Assembly (NCBI GenBank): GCA_009777515.1
Contig: WRLR01000036.1
Span: forward strand, 1-35,002
DNA from: Oscillospiraceae bacterium
Lineage (GTDB): Bacteria > Bacillota > Clostridia > WRLR01
DNA length: 35,002 nt
Reading direction: 5' to 3'
Both the position numbers and the translations under genes were made by a program. This document shows, in pieces, positions 8,176-17,508 of this stretch (position 1 is its first letter; every line of letters begins with the position of its first letter). The notes under the pieces were generated by a model. That model did no database searches and was not told the DNA's origin. It worked only from the letters and a program-made list of their open reading frames with translations.

Positions 8176-9009
8176 ATGCTAAAATCATCCGAATTAGTCA
8201 GGGATATAGTAAATTATAAGCCGAAAAACGGCGAGGCGGCTTTTTGGTGGATCGGCCAGCTCGGCTACATCGTTAAAACGGCGTCGGCGACTTTCAGCTT
8301 CGACGCGTACCTGGCGCCGTCCAAGGGGCGCACGGTGGCGCCGCTGCTTAGCCCGGAGGAGATGACTTTCGTGGACTTTGTGTTCGGGAGCCACGACCAC
8401 AGCGACCACATCGACCACTATGCCTGGCCGGGCATCGCTGCGGCCGCGCCAAACGCGCGTTTCGTAGTGCCGGTAAAGTTCGCAGACGCGCTCAGCGCCA
8501 AATTCGGCGTCGCTAAGGAGCGTTTCATCGGCCTTGACGAAGGCCGGACGTTTGCCGACCCGTCGACGCCGGGCTTACGCATACTGGCCATAGCCGCCGC
8601 GCACGAGTTCCTTGCGCCCGATCCCGTCACGGGCCTGCACGACTCGCTCGGCTTCATCGTCGATGCGGACAGCCTGCGCATATACCATTCGGGGGACTGT
8701 TGCAAATACGAGGGGCTAGAGACGAAGCTTATGAACAACCGCCCCATCGACCTGATGTTTTTGCCGATCAACGGCAGGGACGCCGCGCGCTACACCGGCC
8801 ACTGCATCGGGAACATGAACTTCGCCGAAGCGGTGGACCTGGCCGGCGCCGTCGCCCCCAGCCTCGCTGTGCCGGGGCATTATGAAATGTTCAAAAACAA
8901 CAGCGAGGACCCGAAAAAGTTCACGGACTACATAGAGGCCAAGTACCCCGGGCAAAAATACTGGGTAGGCGAACACGGCGAGCGGGTAGAGCTGTCTACA
9001 TATAAATAA
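8176..9009 (+). CDS. Metallo-beta-lactamase-fold hydrolase (UlaG-like)
   Basis: The metal-binding HxHxDH motif is GSHDHSDHID (His73, His75, Asp77, His78). Later ligands are likely in AAAHEFLAP, YHSGDCCKYEG and AVPGHYEMF. Length (277 residues) and layout resemble the UlaG/L-ascorbate-6-phosphate lactonase branch of the superfamily. No ascorbate-utilisation or phosphotransferase genes lie nearby, so the substrate is unknown. The ATG is preceded by TTTGGGGG at a usable distance. The gene is monocistronic and convergent with the DUF3999-like gene 18 nt downstream. The fold is certain; the specific reaction is not. Confidence 0.88.
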   Translation: MLKSSELVRDIVNYKPKNGEAAFWWIGQLGYIVKTASATFSFDAYLAPSKGRTVAPLLSPEEMTFVDFVFGSHDHSDHIDHYAWPGIAAAAPNARFVVPVKFADALSAKFGVAKERFIGLDEGRTFADPSTPGLRILAIAAAHEFLAPDPVTGLHDSLGFIVDADSLRIYHSGDCCKYEGLETKLMNNRPIDLMFLPINGRDAARYTGHCIGNMNFAEAVDLAGAVAPSLAVPGHYEMFKNNSEDPKKFTDYIEAKYPGQKYWVGEHGERVELSTYK

Positions 9010-9027
9010 CGTCCGCCAGCGCCCTGG

Positions 9028-10251
9028 TTACGCGTGGCCGGCAACGTTTTTTTTGAGTTTTAGTATGATAATGGCGCCTAACAGCAGCGCGACGACTATG
9101 ATTATTATGTTGAAGATTATCCGGTAGTCGCGTTCCGGCCGAGGCTCCTCCATAGCGGCCAAGATGGATATATCGCCAATTGAAGCTATGTCGATTGCCC
9201 CTTTCAGTATTTCGGCCTTATAGCGCTCAATGTCGTAAACAGGCGCCGCTATTGATGGATCGCCGCTGAAATCCAGCGTATAGGCCCCGCCCTCTGCGCC
9301 CTCGAACACGACTTCATCCGCGTAGTACCTTACGCTGACGCCATCGACAATGATAGGCTTATCGTCTGCATCGGCGATTGTTACTATAAAAGTGTCGTCT
9401 GATGATATATGCCAGTTGAGTGGGATCGTCGTGTCTGCGTACGATGTGCCATTTAATGTCAGGTTGAATATTTCCTTGCCTGCCCCGTGCGGCATGCGGG
9501 CATAACGCTGGAACATGCTATCCGTATGAATGGTGATATCGCATAGGCGCAGATTTTTTAGGCCCTCGATTATTATGTCCGTGCTTCTATCTTCGCTCAC
9601 GACGCTGAATCCGGGCTCAATGCTTTCGATAAAATAAGTCTCCTCGCTTATCTCAACGACATATACCAGCGCCACGTTGCCGAACGAAATCTGTTCAAGG
9701 TTGTTTGCCAGCCTTAGCCGGATATGCGTAAACTTTTGCGGTTTGTGAAATTCAATCGAAAGTTTCGCCTTGTTGTCAATTGCATAGAGGATGTCATTTT
9801 GAATATAGTCCCAGTTTATATTGTCATAGCTCCCGTACACTTCGACTTCCTTGGCAAAATTAACATTATTGGTGGCAAATTCAACAGATGTCGAAATTGT
9901 GTCGCCGCTTCGCCCGGAAGCAAGTTTATAGTCAAAGTAAAAACTATTATCCATCAAGTATGAGTTGACCAATGACATGGCGTACTCTTCTCTGCTCCAG
10001 GCTACATCCTTTGAACCGGAATTTATAAAATAAGGGATGTTTTCGCCGCCGTTTCCTTTAACCAGAAGGTCGGACAGGCTGCTGTTCGCGGCGTTATATA
10101 TCTGCGGCGTGATGCGTATTGCTTTATACTTGTTCTCGCCGCCGGTTTCTATTTTTGCTGTGTGGGCAGATGCCGAAATAGTAAAACTGCCAAATAATAA
10201 AAATATTGTGAATATTATGATCGTTAACCTAATTGCCTTTATTCGGACCAT
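9028..10251 (-). CDS. DUF3999-like membrane-anchored surface protein
   Basis: This 407-residue protein has an N-terminal signal or anchor helix (IRLTIIIFTIFLLFGSFTISASA). A large extracytoplasmic region rich in beta-type sequence (VEVYGSYDNINWDYIQND resembles discoidin-like modules) follows, and a single C-terminal helix (IIFNIIIIVVALLLGAIIIL) with a Lys-rich tail ends it. The organisation, and its position directly after a DUF2339 gene, match DUF3999 proteins, whose function is unknown. I start at ATG 10251, preceded by AAGAAGGGA; the longer frame lies inside the DUF2339 gene. The start overlaps the end of that gene by 23 nt, so the two are coupled and their products probably act together in the envelope. 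Confidence 0.72.
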   Translation of the reverse strand: MVRIKAIRLTIIIFTIFLLFGSFTISASAHTAKIETGGENKYKAIRITPQIYNAANSSLSDLLVKGNGGENIPYFINSGSKDVAWSREEYAMSLVNSYLMDNSFYFDYKLASGRSGDTISTSVEFATNNVNFAKEVEVYGSYDNINWDYIQNDILYAIDNKAKLSIEFHKPQKFTHIRLRLANNLEQISFGNVALVYVVEISEETYFIESIEPGFSVVSEDRSTDIIIEGLKNLRLCDITIHTDSMFQRYARMPHGAGKEIFNLTLNGTSYADTTIPLNWHISSDDTFIVTIADADDKPIIVDGVSVRYYADEVVFEGAEGGAYTLDFSGDPSIAAPVYDIERYKAEILKGAIDIASIGDISILAAMEEPRPERDYRIIFNIIIIVVALLLGAIIILKLKKNVAGHA

Positions 10252-12769
10252 CGGACGTCCCTTCTTTGATTTCCAGGCGTTTGTTGAAGTATTGGTATAC
10301 AAAAGATATCGCGACAAGCGATATGCCGAGCGCAAAATATGAAACAATGCGATAGCCCTGCGTCAGGCTGGCCAAATCGACCAGGAACAATTTGATTACC
10401 GCTAAAATCGCCATCCCGAGCCCGAACTTGCGGATGAACGAGTAGCGCCGCGCAAACCCGAATATAATCCACGCCAGCGCCGCCAAGACATATATGATGC
10501 TTATCGCGACGCTGGAGAAGGAGAGGGCATACTGCGTGATTAAGTTCTGCGTCAGTATTATCACGAAATAGCCGGAAATAATCAGGGGGTACCATTCGAT
10601 GCCAAGCCTGCGCCCCAACACGAGTGTCCTCACGAGATCGCGCATCGCGAACAGGGACAAAGCCGTCATCAGCACAAGTATCAGCGTGCCCGCGAGCGTT
10701 ATGCCAAAAGCTGGCGTTCCCGTACGGAAATATTCGCGGCCGACAGGGGATCCAATAATATTGGCGAACAGCAGCCATATATTGCCGATTATATATAAAA
10801 CGATAGCTAATATCTTAGTCCCGCGATCGGCCAACAGCTTCAATCGCAAATAGGTGTACGCAAGGCCGAACGTCGCAATTACCCCGGCAGCGTACAGCAA
10901 ATAGTCAACCTGAAAAGCCACCGGCCTGCCGTAAGCCGCGCGAAAAATCGCCCCCAGCTTGCCTGTTATCATATACATAGAGAAAATCCATACATTGGAC
11001 ATCGCAAAGTATTTGTAAACTCTGACAAACAGCCCGGACATCATTTTTTTATACATATACGCGCCCAGGATGGCCAGGCTCCCAAGCGTGATTGCCAGAT
11101 ATTTGTACACAAATAAATAATGATCGATTTGCACGCAGTCAAAAACAATAAACGAGCCCAGGCACAGCAGGCAAATGATGAACCCCGGCTGCTTGATTCG
11201 CTTGTCATTGGCGACGACCCCATATGTAGCAAGTATGACGCCCTCCGCGAGCCATCCAAGCGAAAACCATATCCGCTCGAACTGCAGCGGGACAATCAGG
11301 ACTACAAAAGCCAGCCCGGTTATATAGAACAATGCCCTTGCGCGGTGCTCGTCAGCCTCAAATTTTTTCTCGATAAACCGCCCGAGGAATAGATAAACAG
11401 CAGCAAATATTACAGCCAGAAGCCCGTTGTACCCCTCCAAATCAAAAGCATAAAAAACCGCATACATGGTCAGGCTGCTGCACAAGGTGTTGATTGCCAG
11501 CAATATAATATCGGAATTACGGAATTTCGCTTTAGTGCGGTACGTGCTGACAATAGGTATGGCAGTATAGATTAAAAAAGCGAATAATATATAAAGTATA
11601 AGTATCAGCTTTTCATACGCCGTGTCTGAGCTGCTAAAATATGTACAGATATATATGGTTCCTGCAATATTTAATGCCAACCCGGTAAATGAAGAAACAC
11701 GCCACTTTTTGCTGAATGAAACAAGCAGCGCAAACAGGTTCAGCGCAATGAAGTAGACCATGGCGCCATATACAACGGCAACGCCGGACTCAAAGGAAAA
11801 CATCGGCAGGTATCCGCCGATCAACGCAAAAACCGCGATTGTTTGCGAATTATACCGGTTTGACAGTGTGAAAGCGCCCGCTGTAATAAGCACGCATAAT
11901 ATTATTGCGGGATACATACCCAAAATGTTCAAGCCAAAATAACTCGTCGCCAGCGCGGCATATAATACGCCAATCCCGCCTGCGGAAATGCCCAGCGAAA
12001 AAATATTCGGCTTTTTCCTGTTCAGGATTTCACCCGCCCCCAGCATTATTGCGCCCAGCGCGAACAGCATTATGCCTTTGAGCAGGTCCGACAGATACTG
12101 ATATGTGAAGCGCGCCAGTGTAATGGCGCCGATAATAATCAGAAATATCCCAATTGCATTTAGGACGTTCAGCCCGACAAACCGTTCAATGTTGTTCTTC
12201 TTTGTCACCTCGCGAATCTGTTCATCCGTAATCTGCTCGTTTTTAAGCGACTCGAGCTCATCGAGCTCCTGCCGCGTAAAGGCGCCCGGAACCTGCCCTG
12301 CCCTTGCCCGCGCCTCCGTCAGCTTGCTGTCCAGCAAGGACGACAGTTCGTCAAGTTTTGTATAGATTTCATCCTCTGCATCGATGTAGTTTTTAGAAAG
12401 CGTTTCTTTGAAGTTTTTAATGCGTAATGTGACGACATCTTCGAGAAAAGTCAGCTTATTGAACTCCCCGTCAACTTCAGCGCGAAAATATATATCGAGT
12501 TTTTGCTTCGTGCTATTTATTATTTTGATTTTTTCGTTATATATCTGTTCATAAATGGCATTTTTCAGGCCGGAGTTCTCTTCGGCAAGCTTCGCCGCCT
12601 TGCCGCCGAGTTGCTCTATGTCCGCGCGAAGTTGCAAGGAATCCGCTTTAAGCGCTGCGTTTTCCTTTGCCAGATCGCTATTTTCAAGAGCCTGCTGCTC
12701 TGTTTCAAGCTCGGAAGTCAGTTCTTTTTGCCGGGCTATAATTTGATTCAGGTTGTCTGCTATCCCCAT
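10229..12769 (-). CDS. DUF2339 polytopic membrane protein
   Basis: This 846-residue protein has an N-terminal region (about 1-170) rich in Glu, Lys, Leu and Ala with heptad-like spacing, predicted to be a coiled coil facing the cytoplasm. From about residue 200 it has many hydrophobic helices, beginning LNAIGIFLIIIGAITLARF and ending YFALGISLVAISFVYQYF. This is the DUF2339 architecture, a large multi-helix family of unknown function. The ATG at 12769 has GGGAGC upstream. The gene is less G+C-rich than its neighbours. The DUF3999-like gene overlaps its 3' end, a pairing seen in many bacteria. No transport or enzymatic activity can be read from the sequence. Confidence 0.85.
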   Translation of the reverse strand: MGIADNLNQIIARQKELTSELETEQQALENSDLAKENAALKADSLQLRADIEQLGGKAAKLAEENSGLKNAIYEQIYNEKIKIINSTKQKLDIYFRAEVDGEFNKLTFLEDVVTLRIKNFKETLSKNYIDAEDEIYTKLDELSSLLDSKLTEARARAGQVPGAFTRQELDELESLKNEQITDEQIREVTKKNNIERFVGLNVLNAIGIFLIIIGAITLARFTYQYLSDLLKGIMLFALGAIMLGAGEILNRKKPNIFSLGISAGGIGVLYAALATSYFGLNILGMYPAIILCVLITAGAFTLSNRYNSQTIAVFALIGGYLPMFSFESGVAVVYGAMVYFIALNLFALLVSFSKKWRVSSFTGLALNIAGTIYICTYFSSSDTAYEKLILILYILFAFLIYTAIPIVSTYRTKAKFRNSDIILLAINTLCSSLTMYAVFYAFDLEGYNGLLAVIFAAVYLFLGRFIEKKFEADEHRARALFYITGLAFVVLIVPLQFERIWFSLGWLAEGVILATYGVVANDKRIKQPGFIICLLCLGSFIVFDCVQIDHYLFVYKYLAITLGSLAILGAYMYKKMMSGLFVRVYKYFAMSNVWIFSMYMITGKLGAIFRAAYGRPVAFQVDYLLYAAGVIATFGLAYTYLRLKLLADRGTKILAIVLYIIGNIWLLFANIIGSPVGREYFRTGTPAFGITLAGTLILVLMTALSLFAMRDLVRTLVLGRRLGIEWYPLIISGYFVIILTQNLITQYALSFSSVAISIIYVLAALAWIIFGFARRYSFIRKFGLGMAILAVIKLFLVDLASLTQGYRIVSYFALGISLVAISFVYQYFNKRLEIKEGTSDGPNKGN

Positions 12770-12930
12770 GTATTAGCTCCCGGATTTGTAGCGACGATCA
12801 AACCTTTTAATTAATGATACATATGCAAGCGCATACATATATGGTATATTTTACTACACATCACCATAAAAAAACAAGTATTATGAATAAACATAGCAAT
12901 TAAGTCATTTAATGGAAAACGGCGTACAAC

Positions 12931-12957
12931 GGCGCGATGAGGACATCGCGCCCTACG
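12931..12957 (-). repeat. Palindromic element, GTAGGG family
   Basis: A perfect 9-bp stem GGCGCGATG/CATCGCGCC with a 4-nt loop is flanked by CTACG, so on the minus strand it reads CGTAGGGCGCGATG and so on. It lies between the P-II gene and the DUF2339 gene, 23 nt beyond the P-II stop codon, and may act as a transcript-end hairpin. Confidence 0.7.
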
Positions 12958-12979
12958 CATGCAAGAGTCGTTGCGACTG

Positions 12980-13630
12980 TCAGTCCTCGTGCAGCCCGTA
13001 GACCTCGTTGATGTCCTGCACGAATATGATGCCGTTGCCCGGCTTGTCGATGTCCAGGCTGGTTTTGATGGATTCCACGATCCCGTCTTTTTGATCGGCT
13101 TTCGCTATGATGAAGACCTTTTCCTTTTCCGGCTCTATCTCCATCGAGAACAGCTTCTGCACCTCGTGGATGCCGGCGCCCCTGGCGTTCATTATGGTCC
13201 CGCCCCGGGCCCCGGCTTTGTTTGCCGCGTCGACGACGTCCTCGCCCTTGCCCTTGTCCACTACGACATATATTATTTTATACACGCTTTTTTTCGCCTC
13301 GCTGCCTCCCGTTTTGTGTGCCACAGGGTTTTTCGTGCCCGTAAACTCCCCCACCGAGCTGGTAAACGCTATCCCGTGGTGGTGCTTCTCAAAGTGCATG
13401 TCCCGGCTGATGCCCCTGAACGCCTCGTCCGCCAGCTCGTCCTCCACAACCATGTAGACAATCTCTTTCCTTACCTCATATATGCCAAGAAAACCCAGCA
13501 AGCGGCTGTGGACGGTGCCCATGCCCAATGAAATGGTCCCGCCCTTGACGCCATATTTTCGTGAGTGTTTTATAACCTTGGACGCATCGCCCATGTTTAC
13601 GACGCAGCACAACAACGAATACCCGGACAT
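12980..13630 (-). CDS. Tandem P-II-like signalling protein
   Basis: Two P-II-like domains are fused in 216 residues. The first (about 1-100) starts YSLLCCVVNMGDASKVIKHSRKYGVKGGTI. The second (about 112-216) starts VYKIIYVVVDKGKGEDVVDAANKAGARGGTIMNARG. Both have the beta-alpha-beta pattern and the GGTI element leading into the T-loop region. Such proteins bind small ligands and control a partner, often a membrane transporter. The gene begins 4 nt after the stop of the DUF1538 carrier gene, so the likely partner is that carrier. The ligand is unknown. The ATG at 13630 has only a weak TAGGG site, consistent with translational coupling. Confidence 0.83.
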   Translation of the reverse strand: MSGYSLLCCVVNMGDASKVIKHSRKYGVKGGTISLGMGTVHSRLLGFLGIYEVRKEIVYMVVEDELADEAFRGISRDMHFEKHHHGIAFTSSVGEFTGTKNPVAHKTGGSEAKKSVYKIIYVVVDKGKGEDVVDAANKAGARGGTIMNARGAGIHEVQKLFSMEIEPEKEKVFIIAKADQKDGIVESIKTSLDIDKPGNGIIFVQDINEVYGLHED

Positions 13631-13634
13631 GGCC

Positions 13635-15113
13635 CTATACCCCGCTCTTTTTTGACTTTATCTTGTACATCAGGCCCAGTATCTGCAGCGCCAGCAGCGG
13701 CGTCATGCATACCATCGAAATGACCCCGAACGAGTCCAGCAATATATTCGAGTACGGTATGGCGTCGGACGCCCCCTGGGCAAAGGCCAGGATGAACGTG
13801 GCCGTCATGGGGCCGGTCGCGACGCCCCCCGAGTCAAAGGCGATGCCGACGAACAGCGGCGGCGTCACGAACGACAGGGCCAGCGCCAGCCCGAATCCCG
13901 GTAACAGGTAGTGCCACAACTGGAGCCCCGGTACGATGATCCTCAGCATCGACAGGCTTACGGCCAGCGCCACGCCAATGGACAGGGAGACCAGCACCGT
14001 CTTTCGCTTGATGTACCCGCTCGTGACGTCCTCTATCTGGTGCGTCAGGATATATACGGCGGGCTCCGTCAGGATGACGAGCATCCCCAGGATAAACCCC
14101 ATGCCGACGAGTATGGCCTTGTTGTCGTATGACGCCAGGTTAAAGCCGATGATGTTGCCCATTTTCATGAAGCCCGCATGCACACCGACCAAAAAAATGA
14201 CCAGCCCGATATATGTGTACAGGAACCCCATCAGCATACTGCGAAAAGTCCTTTTATGCAAATCAAAATCGATCTTTTGAAAAACAAAGAGCATGATGAC
14301 CACGGGCAGCAGCGCGACGAACGACTCGAACGCGATCTGCGGCAGATGCTCGAAGAACGGCCCGAAAAGCGGCCCGGCCACCAAATTACCGATTTCTATT
14401 GTGCCGACCAGGTTGTCTGTCTTGACGAACTGGTTCAAAATCAGCACGCCGAGCGGGGCTCCGGCCGACATCAGCCCGACCAGCCCGAAGCTGTCCGCTT
14501 CCGACGACTTGCTGTCCCTTTTCATGGCCGCCACGCCTGCGGACAGCGCCAGCACGAGCGGGACTGTGAGTGCGCCGGTGGTGGCGCCGGAGGTGTCGAA
14601 GCCTATGGCCAACATGTCCGCCGAGGAAAACAGTCCCAGCGCCAAGACGACGCCGTATGTGGCGGTAAGCATGATGTTCATCGGTATGTTTTTGACGATC
14701 CTGGTTATCCCGATGGCAAGCATGGCTCCTGTGCCAACCGACACGGAAACCAGTATGACAAACATGGGTATGTAGCCGCCCGTAACGGAAGCCACCTGCG
14801 CCGCCACTACCTGCAGGTCGGGCTCGGCTATATTGATGATGAAGCCCAGCAGAAAGCCGACGACCACAACATATATCATTTGATTGGATTTGGCGAACGA
14901 TTCGCCCATGCGGACGCCGAACGGCATAACGCCCAGCTCGATGCCAAACAGCAATATGGCCAGCCCCAGCACGATGGCCAGCGCCCCTATGATGAACTGC
15001 GCCAAATGCAGGCCCGACACCGGCGAGAGCGTCAAGCTGATGACAATGACCAGCGCCACCACCGGTATTACCGCCATTAAGACATCTTTTAGCTTGTTGA
15101 GCAGGACATTCAA
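13635..15113 (-). CDS. DUF1538 membrane carrier-like protein
   Basis: This 492-residue, highly hydrophobic protein has an internal duplication. GFLLGFIINIAEPDLQVVAA in the first half matches GFILGMLVILTEPAVYILTH in the second, each followed by a VTxGYI segment. Two repeats with a conserved Glu-Pro in a hydrophobic stretch recall inverted-repeat secondary carriers, but no substrate is known for DUF1538. The start is TTG at 15113, supported by GGGAGG about 9 nt upstream; the nearby ATG is out of frame. The downstream tandem P-II gene is separated by 4 nt, which suggests a regulated transporter unit. Confidence 0.85.
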   Translation of the reverse strand: MNVLLNKLKDVLMAVIPVVALVIVISLTLSPVSGLHLAQFIIGALAIVLGLAILLFGIELGVMPFGVRMGESFAKSNQMIYVVVVGFLLGFIINIAEPDLQVVAAQVASVTGGYIPMFVILVSVSVGTGAMLAIGITRIVKNIPMNIMLTATYGVVLALGLFSSADMLAIGFDTSGATTGALTVPLVLALSAGVAAMKRDSKSSEADSFGLVGLMSAGAPLGVLILNQFVKTDNLVGTIEIGNLVAGPLFGPFFEHLPQIAFESFVALLPVVIMLFVFQKIDFDLHKRTFRSMLMGFLYTYIGLVIFLVGVHAGFMKMGNIIGFNLASYDNKAILVGMGFILGMLVILTEPAVYILTHQIEDVTSGYIKRKTVLVSLSIGVALAVSLSMLRIIVPGLQLWHYLLPGFGLALALSFVTPPLFVGIAFDSGGVATGPMTATFILAFAQGASDAIPYSNILLDSFGVISMVCMTPLLALQILGLMYKIKSKKSGV

Positions 15114-15198
15114 AACCTAAACCTCCCATCCCAAACAGTTCTGTCCTTTATGTCCTTTACGTCATTTATATAATTTATGTCCTTTATATCTACCCTGG

Positions 15199-15306
15199 TT
15201 TTCCTATTTTAATATGCTTTCCTGTCTTAATTGGCTTTCCTGTTCTAATGGACTTTCCTGTTCTAATGGACTTTCTTGTTCTAATGGACTTTTCTATTCT
15301 AATGGA
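15199..15306. repeat. 18-bp tandem repeat, six units
   Basis: There are six 18-nt units with consensus CTTTCCTGTTCTAATGGA; the first is the most degenerate. A shorter array of GTCCTTTAT-like units (about 15143-15190) precedes it. The repeats lie upstream of the DUF1538 gene in a 422-nt gap that otherwise holds only the palindrome at 15443-15499. One plus-strand frame reads as (MDFPVL)n, but it lacks a ribosome-binding site and I do not call it a gene. Confidence 0.75.
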
Positions 15307-15442
15307 CTTTTTTGCCCTCTTTTGTCCCTTTGGTCCTGCCCGTTTCACATATGTCTATGGCAACGCCGCCAAAAAAACACCGCAAACCGCCAGGCGCGGC
15401 AAAGCCGAGCCAAACGATTTGCGGTACTTGAAAACACTTAAC

Positions 15443-15499
15443 ACAGGGTGACGGTTCTTTTGTGCTATGGTTCTCAACACAAGAGAACCGTCCCCCTGT
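15443..15499. repeat. Large imperfect palindrome (REP-like), possible pckG terminator
   Basis: The left arm ACAGGGTGACGGTTCTTTTG... (15443-15464) is complementary to the right arm ...AAGAGAACCGTCCCCCTGT (15478-15499) over 22 bases with about three mismatches, leaving a 13-nt loop. It lies 37 nt beyond the pckG stop and could end that transcript. A single arm of the same sequence is at 8048-8067. Similar sequences are scattered in Firmicute genomes and resemble mobilised REP-type elements, but no transposase gene is present here. Confidence 0.65.
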
Positions 15500-15535
15500 C
15501 CCCTTGTGTTTGCTCACGACTGCTGATTCAGTAAA

Positions 15536-17335
15536 CTATGACCTTAATCTCTTTTCCAGGTTTTCCAGCTCCGCCGCCAGCTCCTTGGGGAGCCTGTTGC
15601 CATAGCTCTTATAGTTTTCTTTGATCGATACGATCTCCGCGAGCCACGCTTCGCTGTCCACCGATAGGAGCTGCTCCATGTCGGCGTCTGTCACATTGAT
15701 CCCGTCGAGGTTGATGGCGCCTGGGGCGGGCAGGTTGCCAATGGGCGTCTCCACTGCCCCCGCGTCGCCGGAGATGCGCTCGACAATCCAGCGGAGCACG
15801 CGGCTGTTCTCGCCGAAGCCCGGCCACATGAACTTGCCCTCGGCGTTTTTACGGAACCAATTGACAAAATATATCCTGGGCAGCTTCGACGCATCGGTCT
15901 TCGTGCCAATATTGAACCAGTGCTTAAGGTAGTCGCCCATGTGGTAGCCCATGAACGGCAACTGTGCGAACGGGTCGCGCCTGACCTGCCCGACCTTGTC
16001 TGTAATGTCGGCAGTCGTAATCTCCGAGCCCATGATGGAGCCCAGGAATATGCCGTGCTGCCAACTGAGGCTCTCGTTGACGAGCGGGATGGTCGCCGCG
16101 CGCCGGCCGCCGATGAGGATGGCGGAGATCGGGACGCCGTTGGGGTCCTCCCATTCGGGCGCGATGACCGGGCACTGCGCCGCCGGCGTCGTGAAGCGCG
16201 CGTTGGAATGTGCGGCCGTCTCCTTGGAGTCCGGCGTCCAGTCGTTGCCCTTCCAGTCTATCAGGTGGTCGGGGGCAGGGGTCCCGCAGCCCTCCCACCA
16301 AACGTCCATGTCGTCGGTCAGGGCCACGTTCGTATATATCGTGTTCGACTGTATCGTTTTCATCGCGTTGGGGTTGGACTGCATGGACGTGCCGGGGACG
16401 ACGCCGAAGAAGCCGGACTCCGGGTTGATGGCGTACAGCCTGCCGTCCGGGCCGAACTTCATCCACGAGATGTCGTCGCCTATAGTCTCGACTTTCCAGC
16501 CGGGGAACGAGGGCTCGAGCATCGCGAGGTTCGTCTTGCCGCAGGCGCTGGGGAAAGCGCCGCACACATAATACGACTTGCCCGCCGGGTTGGTCAGCTT
16601 CAAGATGAGCATGTGCTCGGCCAGCCACCCCTCGTCGCGCGCCTGGACGCCCGCGATGCGCAGGGCGAAACACTTTTTGCCGAGCAGCGCATTGCCGCCG
16701 TAGCCGGAGCCGTATGACCAGATCATGCGCTCCTCCGGGAAGTGGCTGATGTACTTGTCGGCGACGTTTGGCACGCAAGGCCACGCCAAGTCCTTCTCGC
16801 CGGGGGCGAGCGGCTTGCCCACGGAGTGCAGGCAGCGCACGAACTCCCCGTCGTCCCCGAGGGTCTCCAGGACTTTCGTCCCGATGCGCGTCATGATCTT
16901 CATGTTGACGACTACATAAGGGCTGTCGGTGATTTCCACGCCGATCTTCGCGATGAAGGATCCGACGGGGCCCATGGAGTAGGGGATGACATACATCGTC
17001 CGCCCCTTCATGCTGCCGGTATACAGTTCGGTCATCGTGGCTTTAAGTTCGTCCGGGTCGATCCAGTTGTTGGTCGGTCCGGCGTCCTCCTGGGTCTTCG
17101 ATGCGATGAATGTCCTCAGCTCGGCGCGCGCCACATCGGACGGGTGGCTGCGGAACAGATAGCAACCGGGCTTTTTTTCCGGGTTCAGCGGCGTCGCCAT
17201 GCCCGCGTCCACCATGACTTTTATCATGTTGTCGTACTCGTCCTGCGAGCCATCGCACCAATAGACGTCGTCCGGCTGGCACATCGCGGTCATTTCGTCG
17301 ACCCATTTTAGCAGTTCCTTATGTTTTGTCACCAT
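15536..17335 (-). CDS. pckG: Phosphoenolpyruvate carboxykinase (GTP)
   Basis: The enzyme interconverts oxaloacetate plus GTP with phosphoenolpyruvate, CO2 and GDP, linking C4 acids with gluconeogenesis or anaplerosis. The nucleotide-binding loop with the active-site Cys is [10 protein letters not shown] (residues 261-270), followed by [39 protein letters not shown] and [20 protein letters not shown] are GTP-type family signatures; the ATP-type enzyme has a different P-loop context. The length of 599 residues is normal. The ATG at 17335 is preceded by GGGAGGAATTTGA. The 173-nt gap to the upstream aldolase gene contains nothing recognisable. A large palindrome lies downstream. Confidence 0.97.
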   Translation of the reverse strand: MVTKHKELLKWVDEMTAMCQPDDVYWCDGSQDEYDNMIKVMVDAGMATPLNPEKKPGCYLFRSHPSDVARAELRTFIASKTQEDAGPTNNWIDPDELKATMTELYTGSMKGRTMYVIPYSMGPVGSFIAKIGVEITDSPYVVVNMKIMTRIGTKVLETLGDDGEFVRCLHSVGKPLAPGEKDLAWPCVPNVADKYISHFPEERMIWSYGSGYGGNALLGKKCFALRIAGVQARDEGWLAEHMLILKLTNPAGKSYYVCGAFPSACGKTNLAMLEPSFPGWKVETIGDDISWMKFGPDGRLYAINPESGFFGVVPGTSMQSNPNAMKTIQSNTIYTNVALTDDMDVWWEGCGTPAPDHLIDWKGNDWTPDSKETAAHSNARFTTPAAQCPVIAPEWEDPNGVPISAILIGGRRAATIPLVNESLSWQHGIFLGSIMGSEITTADITDKVGQVRRDPFAQLPFMGYHMGDYLKHWFNIGTKTDASKLPRIYFVNWFRKNAEGKFMWPGFGENSRVLRWIVERISGDAGAVETPIGNLPAPGAINLDGINVTDADMEQLLSVDSEAWLAEIVSIKENYKSYGNRLPKELAAELENLEKRLRS

Positions 17336-17508
17336 TCAAATTCCTCCCGATATTTTTTGGCTATGCGGTGGTGATAGGCAGGGCGGCGCGATATCAGGCA
17401 TAGCGTCATATGCGAACATAAACGTAAATGGCCTGCGCGCCTATATTAACGAATATTAATATATTACCACAGTTTCGACTTGGGATAATATTTATTTTGC
17501 CCTGCGTC

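Noticed and set aside
13911-15080. Plus-strand open frames rich in His, Gln and Arg over the DUF1538 gene
   Set aside because: The composition is typical of antisense shadows, and the minus-strand protein has a convincing membrane fold and ribosome-binding site.
15248-15451. Repeat-encoded (MDFPVL)n small protein
   Set aside because: There is no ribosome-binding site, the frame is a by-product of the 18-nt repeat, and it continues into the REP-like palindrome.
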